A DNA stretch of 64,000 bases, taken from contig CATYVQ010000001.1 of assembly GCA_958413895.1 (NCBI GenBank), forward strand, positions 124,001 to 188,000. The letters run 5' to 3'. The notes below the pieces were generated by a model that was not told where the DNA came from, did no database searches, and was given only the letters and a program-made list of their open reading frames with translations. Below, one piece after another: positions 57,115-64,000 of the stretch (position 1 is the stretch's first letter; each line of letters starts with the position of its first letter). This stretch comes from an uncultured Collinsella sp. GTDB lineage: Bacteria > Actinomycetota > Coriobacteriia > Coriobacteriales > Coriobacteriaceae. The position numbers were made by a program, and so were the translations under genes.

Positions 57115-58302
57115 TTAGTCAAGCGAAAGCAATCGTTTGTAGACATCGAGGCCTTTGAGCAGGATTTCCTCGTCAAAGAGCATGGTATCAGTATGCAGGG
57201 CACTTGTGGCATAGGCGGGGCAGCCGTCCGAATCGTTCGGGTTGCCTTGGCCCTCCGGAACACCCGTGCCCAGCAAGAAGAACACGCCCGGCAGATGGCG
57301 CTGATAGAACGCGAAATCCTCGGCGATCAGCAGTGGCTCGTCCACAAGTTGCAACTCGGACACGGCGGGCGCAATGCAGGCAAACAGCTCGGGGTCGTTA
57401 TCGACTGGCGGATAGCCCTCGGCAAAGTCAAGATCGTACGTACAGCCTGTTGCGGCGCAGGCCTCGTCCAACACGCGGCGCACGCCCTCGCGCGCACGGT
57501 CGAACATACCGTCCGTAAACACGCGCAGGCTGCCAGCCACATGGGCCTCCCCTGCCACCGCATTGCAGACGGTACCGGCCTGCAGCAGGCCGAACCTACC
57601 AATGCAGGGTTCATCGGCGCCCAACTCGTCCATCAATTCACGCTCGGCGACCAAGAACTTGGCAGCTGCCAGCGCCGCGTCGTGCGACTCCTCGACCGGC
57701 ACACCATAGGTCTTAGCGATATGGATGCTCGTTCCGTGAATATGGATATGCGTCTCGCTTGAACGCGCCAGCAGCGGACCGGAACAACTCGCCAACGTGC
57801 CGGCGGGTAGATCGGGCCACACGTGGAAGCCGAAGATGCGATCCACCCCATAGCGCTCGAACACACCGCTCTCGCATACCGTCTTGGCACCACCTGTCGT
57901 TTCCTCGGCCGGCTGAAACACAAAGAGTACGTTGCGCCTAATGGCGCCCGGCTGCTCGCGGATCGTACGGTCGACATGCGTCGCGGCGGCAAGCGCCATG
58001 GCCATGTGTCCGTCATGTCCGCAAGCGTGCATCTTGCCGGGATGTGTCGAGGCGAACGCTGCCCCTGTTGCCTCGGCAATGGGCAGCGCATCCATATCGG
58101 CGCGAATCGCCGTGGCATGCGCGGCACCAACGCCGGCGTCGAAGAAAGCGCAGACGCAGCTGGGGCACGGATGGGTCACCTCGCAAGCGAGCGGTGCCAA
58201 CACACCCTCGATATAGGCAATGGTTTGCGGAAGATTGAAATCGAGCTCCGGAATGCGATGGAGATCGCGGCGATAGCGACGGAGTTCTTGGAGCTCGGTC
58301 AT
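57115..58302 (-). CDS. M20 family amidohydrolase
   Basis: A 395-residue metallopeptidase-fold hydrolase of the amidohydrolase/IAA-amino acid hydrolase branch. LRRYRRDLHRIPELDFNLPQTIAYI, the metal site in HACGHDGHMAMALAAA, and FVFQPAEETTGGAK are present. It removes acyl groups from amino acids. It is divergent from the lysine operon, which uses the N-acetyl branch (dapH); the missing N-acetyl-diaminopimelate deacetylase of that branch is an M20 enzyme of this type, so it is a candidate (inference). The ATG at 58302 has GAAGGGA 6 nt upstream. Confidence 0.88.
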   Translation of the reverse strand: MTELQELRRYRRDLHRIPELDFNLPQTIAYIEGVLAPLACEVTHPCPSCVCAFFDAGVGAAHATAIRADMDALPIAEATGAAFASTHPGKMHACGHDGHMAMALAAATHVDRTIREQPGAIRRNVLFVFQPAEETTGGAKTVCESGVFERYGVDRIFGFHVWPDLPAGTLASCSGPLLARSSETHIHIHGTSIHIAKTYGVPVEESHDAALAAAKFLVAERELMDELGADEPCIGRFGLLQAGTVCNAVAGEAHVAGSLRVFTDGMFDRAREGVRRVLDEACAATGCTYDLDFAEGYPPVDNDPELFACIAPAVSELQLVDEPLLIAEDFAFYQRHLPGVFFLLGTGVPEGQGNPNDSDGCPAYATSALHTDTMLFDEEILLKGLDVYKRLLSLD

Positions 58303-58412
58303 AGAGGATCCCTTCGTGAGGCATATCTGTTGCAACTTATTGTGATACAGGATTGTGGCACACATGTTTCCAGCATATTGCTGCATTTTTTAAACGTTAT
58401 ATACGAATACTC

Positions 58413-58441
58413 TTGTTTGCTAAAGTGCAACGTGGTAGGGT
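58413..58441 (+). promoter_or_regulatory. Promoter of the lysine operon
   Basis: TTGTTT (-35, 58413-58418) and TAGGGT (-10, 58436-58441) with 17 bp between, preceded by TG (extended -10). Transcription would start a few bases before the riboswitch. Confidence 0.65.
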
Positions 58442-58452
58442 CGTTACCACTT

Positions 58453-58610
58453 GATAGAGGCGCGGGCACGAAGAACCGCGGGCGAGCCGGCAGGCTTTGA
58501 CCCCGTGGGGAGGCGAAACCCGCCGAACTGGGCTTTTCGGGCACGAACAACCTGGTGGGCCTGCGGGAAACACCCACAGGACTGTCTGCAGCAATGCGGG
58601 AGCGCTATCC
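58453..58610 (+). promoter_or_regulatory. Lysine riboswitch (L box)
   Basis: The conserved start GATAGAGGCGCG and end AGGACTGTC, with GCCGAACTGGG in the middle, match the lysine aptamer. P1 pairs GATAG (58453-58457) with CTATC (58605-58609). Downstream GGATAGCG (58660-58667) can pair either with CGCTATCC (58603-58610), opening P1, or with a second CGCTAT (58625-58630); it sits next to the GAGG ribosome site. Control is probably translational; no T-tract terminator was found. It precedes lysA-dapA, the expected target. Confidence 0.9.
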
Positions 58611-58680
58611 GGACATTGGGTCCACGCTATGCGGATTCGATGCGCAGATGGCGCCGTCTGGATAGCGAGGTTTACGGGAC

Positions 58681-60990
58681 ATGACATTGACCCCCAACGA
58701 GGCATATGCGGCCAAGCAGCCGTTTGTGGACAAGGAGACGCTCGAGCATATCGTCGAGCAGTTCCCCACGCCGTTTCATCTATACGACGAGGCGGGCATC
58801 CGCCGCAACATGCAAGAAGTGCGCGACGCCTTTGCATGGAACCCGGGCTTTAAGGAATACTTTGCCGTCAAGGCCAATCCCAACCCGGCGCTCATCTCCA
58901 TTCTCAACGAATACGGCTGCGGCTGCGATTGCTCGAGCTATACCGAGCTCATGATCGCCCGCTCGCTGGGCATCACGGGACACGACATCATGTTCTCGTC
59001 CAACGACACGCCGGCGGCGGATTTTGCCCTTGCAGATAAACTGGGTGCCATCGTCAACTTTGACGACATCAGCCACATCGAGTTCTTTGAGCGCGTTGCG
59101 GGGCCCATCCCCAAGACGGTCAGCTGCCGTTTTAATCCAGGCGGCCTGTTCCAGCTCTCCAACGGCATCATGGACAACCCGGGCGACTCCAAATATGGCA
59201 TGACCACCGAGCAGCTCTTCGAGGCCTTCCGCATGCTCAAGGCCAAGGGCGCCGAGGACTTTGGCATCCACGCATTCCTTGCCAGCAACACCGTCACCAA
59301 CGACTACTACCCCAAGCTCGCGCGCATCCTCTTTGATCTTGCCGTATGCCTGGAGCGCGAGACCGGCGCACACGTCGCCTTCATCAATCTGTCCGGCGGC
59401 GTCGGCATCCCCTATCTGCCCGAGCAGCAGGCCAACGACATTCACGCCATCGGCGAGGGAGTACACGCGGCATACGACGAGATCTTGGTTCCCGCCGGCA
59501 TGGGCGATGTGGCCATCTGCACCGAGATGGGCCGCTTTATGATGGGCCCCCACGGCTGCCTGGTCACCAAGGCCATCCACGAGAAGCAGATCTACAAGGA
59601 CTATATCGGTGTCGATGCAAGCGCCGTCGATTTGATTCGCCCTGCCATGTATGGCGCCTACCACCACATTACGGTGATGGGTCAGCCGGGCGCCGCCGAC
59701 AAGGCCACAGCGCCCGTCACGAACACCTATGACATCACGGGCAACCTATGCGAGAACAACGATAAGTTCGCCATCGACCGCGAGCTGCCGCAGATCGACA
59801 TGGGTGATGTGCTCGTGATCCACGATACCGGCGCGCATGGCTACTCCATGGGCTACAACTACAACGGCCGCCTGCGCTCCGCCGAGGTGCTGCTGCGCCC
59901 CGATGGCTCGGCCGACCTCATTCGTCGCGCCGAGCGCCCGGGCGACTACTTTGCCACGCTCGACGTGCTGCCGTGCGGCCGCGAGCTGCTGGCAAAGTCG
60001 CGCGCCGAAAGCGCCCGTCGCCGCGCCCAGGACGAACGCCTGGCCGTCGCCGCCCAATGGAACAAACGCATCCAGATCGCGGAAGCGAAGGAGAAGAACA
60101 TGGATATCCGCAACCTCGAGGGTTCGATCGTCGCCCTCGTCACGCCGTTTAAAAAGGACGGCAGCGTCGACTTTGACGCGCTCGAGCGCCTTATCGATTT
60201 CCACCTGCAAAATGGCACCGACGCCATCCTCACCCTGGGCACCACCGGCGAGAGCGCCACGATGACCGATGACGAGGACAACTCCGTCGTCGCCGCCGTG
60301 GTCAAGCAGGTTGCAGGACGCGTCCCCGTCATTGCAGGCTCGGGCTCCAACTCCACGCAGACCATGCTCACCAAGTCGCTCACCTACCAAGGCCTGGGCG
60401 CCGACGGCCTGCTGCTCATTACCCCCTACTACAACAAATCCAATGAAGAGGGTATCTATCAGCACTTTAAGACCGTCGCCGATGCCGTGGACATCCCCTG
60501 CATCCTGTACAACATCCCCGGCCGCTGCGGCTGCGGCATCAGCGAGCGCAACGTAGAGCGCCTGGCCGCGCACCCCAACATCATGGGCATCAAGGAGGCC
60601 TCAGGTAACGTCGCCTATGCCGCAAAGATCGCGCACCTGCTGTCCGACGACTTCCGCATGTATTCGGGCGAGGACGCGCTGACCGTACCGCTCATGAGCT
60701 TGGGCGCCTCGGGCACCATCAGCGTGTGGGCCGACATTCAGCCGCAGCTTGTGCATGACATGTGCCGCGCCTATTTGGACGGTGACGTGGCGCGCGCCCG
60801 CGATATCCAGATTGCCGGCCAGCCGCTCATCAACGCCCTCTTTAGTGAGGTCAACCCCATCCCCGTTAAAGAAGCGCTCGCTCAGATGGGTATGATCGAG
60901 GCAAACTACCGCATGCCGCTTTGCCCCATGGCAGACGACACGCGCGCCGCACTTACCGATGCTCTGAAGGGAGCTGGTCTGCTTGATTAA
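58681..60990 (+). CDS. lysA-dapA: Bifunctional diaminopimelate decarboxylase / 4-hydroxy-tetrahydrodipicolinate synthase (LysA-DapA fusion)
   Basis: A single 769-residue reading frame joins the last and first enzymes of lysine synthesis. Residues 1-440 are LysA (PLP lysine in FAVKANPNP, GGVGIPY, NLCENNDKFA with the active-site Cys, GAHGYSMGYNYNG). A basic, helical linker (about 440-473) follows. Residues 474-769 are complete DapA (GTTGES, Tyr in LYNIPGRCG, Schiff-base Lys in MGIKEASGN). AAGGAG (60088-60093) lies 6 nt before Met474, so free DapA could also be made. It is first gene of a riboswitch-controlled operon. Confidence 0.88.
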   Translation: MTLTPNEAYAAKQPFVDKETLEHIVEQFPTPFHLYDEAGIRRNMQEVRDAFAWNPGFKEYFAVKANPNPALISILNEYGCGCDCSSYTELMIARSLGITGHDIMFSSNDTPAADFALADKLGAIVNFDDISHIEFFERVAGPIPKTVSCRFNPGGLFQLSNGIMDNPGDSKYGMTTEQLFEAFRMLKAKGAEDFGIHAFLASNTVTNDYYPKLARILFDLAVCLERETGAHVAFINLSGGVGIPYLPEQQANDIHAIGEGVHAAYDEILVPAGMGDVAICTEMGRFMMGPHGCLVTKAIHEKQIYKDYIGVDASAVDLIRPAMYGAYHHITVMGQPGAADKATAPVTNTYDITGNLCENNDKFAIDRELPQIDMGDVLVIHDTGAHGYSMGYNYNGRLRSAEVLLRPDGSADLIRRAERPGDYFATLDVLPCGRELLAKSRAESARRRAQDERLAVAAQWNKRIQIAEAKEKNMDIRNLEGSIVALVTPFKKDGSVDFDALERLIDFHLQNGTDAILTLGTTGESATMTDDEDNSVVAAVVKQVAGRVPVIAGSGSNSTQTMLTKSLTYQGLGADGLLLITPYYNKSNEEGIYQHFKTVADAVDIPCILYNIPGRCGCGISERNVERLAAHPNIMGIKEASGNVAYAAKIAHLLSDDFRMYSGEDALTVPLMSLGASGTISVWADIQPQLVHDMCRAYLDGDVARARDIQIAGQPLINALFSEVNPIPVKEALAQMGMIEANYRMPLCPMADDTRAALTDALKGAGLLD

Positions 60991-61723
60991 GACCGTCATT
61001 ATGGGAACGGGCCGCATGGGCTCGCTCATCCGCACTACCGCCGAGGGCGTTGTCGACGCCGCCGGTCAACCCGTTTTTGATATCGTGGCCCAGATTGGCT
61101 TCGATTTGAGCGAGCTCGAGAACGCACCAGTCGCTGACGTCATCATCGACTTCTCGAACGTCGCGACCTTTGACGCCGTTGTCGCCTATGTCGAGCGCAC
61201 GGGCGCGGCATTGGTCTCGGGCACCACAGGCTACACCCCCGAGCAGATGGACCGCCTGCGTGAGCTGGGCCAGAATGCCTGTGTCATGCACTCGGGCAAT
61301 TACTCCATCGGCATCGCAGCCCTGCGTCATCTGGTAGCACAGGCCACACGCGAGTTGCCCGGCTTTGACTGCGAAATCGTCGAGACGCACCATAACCAAA
61401 AGATCGATGCCCCCAGCGGCACTGCCAAGTTGCTGCTCGATGCCGTCGTCGAAGCCGAGCCCGAGACAGGCTACCACCCCGTCTATGGCCGTGAGGGCAT
61501 GTGCGGAGCGCGCGACCCCAAGGAGATCGGCATGCACTCGCTGCGCGGCGGCACCGTCGCCGGCGTGCACGAGGTGAGTTTCTTTGGCCAGGACGAGGAG
61601 GTCACGCTCACCCACCGCGCCACGAGCCGTCAGATCTTTGTCAACGGCGCCCTGGCAGCCGCGCAGAAGCTCGTCACCCGCGAACCCGGCTTCTATACGT
61701 TTGACCAGGTCATGTTCGCCTAA
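60983..61723 (+). CDS. dapB: 4-hydroxy-tetrahydrodipicolinate reductase
   Basis: NAD(P)H-dependent reductase, second step of the pathway. It is 246 residues. VIMGTGRMGSLI is the Rossmann loop; LVSGTTGYTPEQ, IVETHHNQKIDAPSGTAK (catalytic His/Lys region) and GREGMCGARDPKEIGMHSLRGG are DapB signatures. It begins with TTG, overlapping the fusion gene stop by 8 bp, with AAGGGAG upstream: translational coupling. Confidence 0.95.
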   Translation: MIKTVIMGTGRMGSLIRTTAEGVVDAAGQPVFDIVAQIGFDLSELENAPVADVIIDFSNVATFDAVVAYVERTGAALVSGTTGYTPEQMDRLRELGQNACVMHSGNYSIGIAALRHLVAQATRELPGFDCEIVETHHNQKIDAPSGTAKLLLDAVVEAEPETGYHPVYGREGMCGARDPKEIGMHSLRGGTVAGVHEVSFFGQDEEVTLTHRATSRQIFVNGALAAAQKLVTREPGFYTFDQVMFA

Positions 61724-61762
61724 CCAGGTATCAACCGAATCCACCCAAAGGAGAGATAGCAA

Positions 61763-62482
61763 ATGAGCAACGCAGCCGAGATGGATGCACAGGAGATTAT
61801 CAGCTACATCGCCACCGCGCCCAAAAAGACGCCCGTCAAGCTGTACGTGCGCGAGAAGCCGGGCATGAAGGTTCAGTGGGGCAATGCACACGTCTACGGC
61901 GGTCGTCGTGGCAAGACCGTCTTTGGCGACTGGGATGAGCTCAAGACCATCCTCGATGCCAATGCCGACTCCATCGACTACTACGACGTCGAGAATGACT
62001 GCCGCAACTCCGCCGTCCCCATGCTCGACCTTAAAGGCATCAACGCCCGCATCGAGCCGGGCGCAATCATCCGCGACCGCGTCGAGATCGGCGACCGCGC
62101 CGTCATCATGATGGGTGCCATCATCAACATCGGTTCCGTTATCGGCGAGGGCTCTATGATTGATATGGGCGCCGTGCTGGGCGGCCGCGCCACCGTGGGT
62201 AAGAACTGCCATATCGGCGCCGGCACTGTGTTGGCGGGCGTCGTTGAGCCCGCGAGCGCCACGCCTGTCATCATCGAGGATGATGTCATGATTGGCGCCA
62301 ACGCCGTGGTCCTGGAGGGCGTGCGCGTGGGCAAGGGTGCTGTCGTTGCCGCCGGCGCCGTGTGCGTCGAAGACGTCCCCGCCGGCGCCGTCGTGGCCGG
62401 TGTCCCCGCCCGCGTCATCAAGATGCGCGACGCCCAGACCGATAGCAAGACCGGTCTGGAAGAGGGCTTACGTCAACTGTAG
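61763..62482 (+). CDS. dapH: Tetrahydrodipicolinate N-acetyltransferase
   Basis: Acetyl-CoA-dependent acylation in the N-acetyl branch of lysine and diaminopimelate synthesis. It is 239 residues. An N-terminal domain (DAQEIISYIATAPKKTPVKLYV) is followed by hexapeptide repeats of a left-handed beta helix (GAIIRDRVEIGDRAVIMMGAIINIGSVIGEG and on). It lies 39 bp after dapB. The remaining branch enzymes, an aminotransferase and a deacetylase, are not in this operon. Its stop codon is 2 bp from structured element copy 2. Confidence 0.94.
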   Translation: MSNAAEMDAQEIISYIATAPKKTPVKLYVREKPGMKVQWGNAHVYGGRRGKTVFGDWDELKTILDANADSIDYYDVENDCRNSAVPMLDLKGINARIEPGAIIRDRVEIGDRAVIMMGAIINIGSVIGEGSMIDMGAVLGGRATVGKNCHIGAGTVLAGVVEPASATPVIIEDDVMIGANAVVLEGVRVGKGAVVAAGAVCVEDVPAGAVVAGVPARVIKMRDAQTDSKTGLEEGLRQL

Positions 62483-62484
62483 AA

Positions 62485-62633
62485 GTTGCGCGGTTTTACC
62501 AAACCGCGCAACGGCTCGACGCTGCAAACGCCCCTAAGCGGCAATCTGACGTTCAATCGTCGGGCATGACCAGAAGGTCAATGCCCTCCTCTTTCACGTC
62601 ACCTTGCTCGCTCGGGGGCGTTTTCGCTGACTT
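62485..62633. repeat. 149-bp structured element, copy 2
   Basis: Opposite-strand counterpart of 13912-14060 with the same length. GTTGCGCGGTTT/AAACCGCGCAAC (62485-62512) forms the small hairpin around TACC, then a long interrupted hairpin spans 62529-62620. Conserved stretches include CTCGACGCTGCA, GCGGCAATCTGACGTTCAAT and CTCCTCTTTCACGTCACC. Stem positions differ from copy 1 with compensation. It starts 2 bp after the dapH stop, so the small hairpin may also terminate the lysine operon. Confidence 0.85.
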
Positions 62634-62668
62634 ATGCTCAACCAGTAGCGTAATTAAGCCCCAAGTAA

Positions 62669-62703
62669 AAAGGCCGAAGCCCTCATCCGAGGCTTCGGCC
62701 TTT
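62669..62703. terminator. Bidirectional terminator, dapH / nucleoid protein gene
   Basis: AAAGGCCGAAGCC/GGCTTCGGCCTTT around a 9-nt loop, followed by ATTTTTT on the plus strand and TTACTTGG on the minus. Confidence 0.9.
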
Positions 62704-62728
62704 ATTTTTTGCAGCGTCCAAGCTCAGT

Positions 62729-63733
62729 TTATCGATTCTCAATTGACCCGATGTTTTTGAGCTCGATGGAGATGAGGCCGTTGGGCTCGTTGACGAACTC
62801 GATGTACTCGGAGTTTGAACCCATCTCGGCCGGGAAGCTGATTTCGATACCCGTGTCGGTTCGGATCTTATGATTGCGCACCGCCGCGCGTTCGACCTGC
62901 TTGCGCTCCACGGGCACACGCTCAGGCACCTTCTCCTCGGTCAGCGCCGCGCGCACGCTCTCCTTGATAACCGGTTCGTCCTCAAAGACCTCATCGACGA
63001 TATCCCAAGGCGGCAGCTCCTCGTCATCCTCAACCTTCTCGGCAACGGCAGCCTTAACCTTAGCGAGCGCTACGGCCGTGTTGGCACCGTGCTCCTCGGC
63101 GACTTCCTCGACCACACGCGTCACGGTGTCGATGACCTCCTTGCCCGATACGCCCGTGTCGCACTGCAACAGGCCATCGGGGATAAGCATACGGTCCTCG
63201 CCGGCAATCTTGCGCTTCTTATCCACATAGCCGATCTCCATGGTACTCGCGCGCACGATGGCATAGCTCGGCACCTTTTGCGAGGGGTTCGGCAGAATGG
63301 CGTAGTGGCGCGCGATGTCGTTGCGCACCTCCCCCTCCTCGCGGCCCACTTCGTGCATGAATGCCTGCTTGGAGCCCAGCAGCATCACGGCAAACCAGCG
63401 GGCATCCTCATCGTCGTCAAAATCGGCCACGAGCACGTCGGTGGACTCGGCTTTCTCGGCTTTGGTGAGCTCGGAGGAGATGAACTCCGCAATCTGCTGC
63501 GACAGGTCCACGAAGTCGCGCTCGCCAAAGAAATAGCCCTTGAGCTCGCCGCCAAACGCTGAGTTCTCGGAAAACGTGGCGCGTTTATTGTCGGCAGAGG
63601 TACGTGCGCGGCGCAGATGCGTGGTCACGAAGTTGCGCACGGTACGGCTCTCGATATCGAGCTCGCGCTGGCTCATGACGTTGACGGCAGAGTCAAAGTC
63701 CAGGATATGCAGAATAGCGTGATTGATTTTCAT
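62729..63733 (-). CDS. Nucleoid-associated protein, NdpA/YejK family
   Basis: A 334-residue cytoplasmic protein recognised as the 37-kDa nucleoid-associated family by KINHAILHILDFDSAVNV at the start and ISFPAEMGSNSEYIEFVNEPNGLISIELKNIGSIENR at the end, with EDRMLIPDGLLQCDTGVSGKE between. The role in chromosome organisation is known only in outline. The ATG at 63733 is chosen (AACGGA 9 nt upstream) over one at 63742. It carries an acidic middle (EKVEDDEELPPWD). Confidence 0.85.
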   Translation of the reverse strand: MKINHAILHILDFDSAVNVMSQRELDIESRTVRNFVTTHLRRARTSADNKRATFSENSAFGGELKGYFFGERDFVDLSQQIAEFISSELTKAEKAESTDVLVADFDDDEDARWFAVMLLGSKQAFMHEVGREEGEVRNDIARHYAILPNPSQKVPSYAIVRASTMEIGYVDKKRKIAGEDRMLIPDGLLQCDTGVSGKEVIDTVTRVVEEVAEEHGANTAVALAKVKAAVAEKVEDDEELPPWDIVDEVFEDEPVIKESVRAALTEEKVPERVPVERKQVERAAVRNHKIRTDTGIEISFPAEMGSNSEYIEFVNEPNGLISIELKNIGSIENR

Positions 63734-63844
63734 ATACGGCATTCCGTTCTAGATTGATTTCGGCACGAACCAGTATAGCGGTCGAGCCCGCCCCAGGCGC
63801 ATCGAAGATTGGTGCATCGGGGACAGGTTGCTTTGCGCCAATGG

Positions 63845-64000
63845 CTAGCGCAGGAGCTCGGACTGCCAAGCCTCGAGCTGTTCTGCCAAACTCTTGCCGG
63901 CAGCGGGCATGTCGATCTGGGGTCGTTTGGGCAGCAGTGCGCATTTAAGGATTGCCACGATGGTCTGCGAGACAAAGCGTCGCGTATCCTTGTCAAAGCC
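63845..64000 (-). CDS. C-terminus of an unidentified protein (cut by window edge)
   Basis: The last 51 residues are visible: GFDKDTRRFVSQTIVAILK, then CALLPKRPQIDMPAAGKSLA and EQLEAWQSELLR. It reads as a helical end with no family signature I recognise. The frame is open to the edge and followed by 111 bp without a gene. Confidence 0.5.
   Translation of the reverse strand, partial: GFDKDTRRFVSQTIVAILKCALLPKRPQIDMPAAGKSLAEQLEAWQSELLR

Noticed and set aside
60000..60110. LysA-DapA fusion as a sequencing frameshift artefact
   Set aside because: No frame change is needed: both domains lie in the same frame with a plausible linker. A lost stop codon by a single-base error cannot be excluded, so this stays as a check, not as my reading.
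1..64000. CRISPR arrays, tRNA and rRNA genes, prophage
   Set aside because: No regularly spaced repeats with unique spacers, no cloverleaf or rRNA signatures, and the only recombinase is a housekeeping XerD-like gene.

Overview
The window looks like a chromosomal segment of a Coriobacteriia actinobacterium, most likely Collinsella or a close gut relative. This rests on high G+C coding DNA with strong GC3 bias, the catabolic arginine deiminase genes, an acetate-forming Pta/AckA branch, the lysine and peptidoglycan gene set, and remembered resemblance of several proteins to Collinsella; no database search was possible. I see no tRNA, rRNA, CRISPR array, prophage or insertion sequence. Most of the window is core metabolism and cell wall; the interest lies in regulation and in intergenic repeats.

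Layout. 1-8.5 kb (minus strand): division and cell wall (dcw) cluster mraZ-rsmH-ftsL-ftsI-murF-mraY-murD-ftsW, without murE. 8.8-13.7 kb (minus): pyrG-xerD, a small winged-helix regulator and a DUF1846 protein. 14.2-21.3 kb (minus): arginine deiminase region, arcA-arcB-arcD plus a second arcA of identical coding sequence, with an aminotransferase between the two arcA copies. 21.8-28 kb (plus): ppk1, an rlmD-like rRNA methyltransferase, a DJ-1/PfpI protein, maf and a P1-family peptidase. 28.3-34.8 kb: galactofuranose-type glycan genes (GT2, glf), pta, and two acetate kinase paralogs. 34.9-41.3 kb (minus): an MFS/LysR pair of lower G+C, HIT, xseB-xseA, a membrane Zn-peptidase and RNase D. 41.4-49 kb (plus): lipid kinase, a 30-residue membrane peptide, a sortase-anchored C69 dipeptidase, and a complete ECF transporter (two TrpP-like S subunits, fused EcfA1A2, EcfT) behind a tryptophan leader-peptide attenuator. 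49.2-57 kb: aspartate/glutamate racemase with an ATP-grasp ligase (probable D-Asp cross-bridge), MOSC protein, secreted cell-wall hydrolase, a Ser/Thr kinase island and a HigBA toxin-antitoxin pair. 57-62.5 kb: an M20 amidohydrolase divergent from a lysine-riboswitch-controlled operon encoding an in-frame LysA-DapA fusion, DapB and DapH. 62.7-64 kb: NdpA-like nucleoid protein and the end of an unidentified gene.

How it fits together. Arginine catabolism yields ATP, ornithine and ammonia; Pta/AckA yields ATP and acetate; tryptophan is imported and its uptake is switched by its own codons; lysine synthesis is switched by lysine. The Mur/Fts genes, lysA, the racemase and the ATP-grasp ligase are consistent with a lysine-containing peptidoglycan bridged by D-aspartate (inference).

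The most striking unexplained signal is a pair of 149-bp elements of identical length (13912-14060 and 62485-62633). They share conserved loops but have compensatory changes in their helices, which is the mark of a structured RNA or a mobile hairpin repeat; each follows a gene in the same relative orientation. Other strong points are 21-bp-spaced CCGTTC repeats before both arcA copies, evidence of gene conversion between the arcA copies, several very long composite intergenic hairpins, and the LysA-DapA fusion with an internal ribosome binding site.
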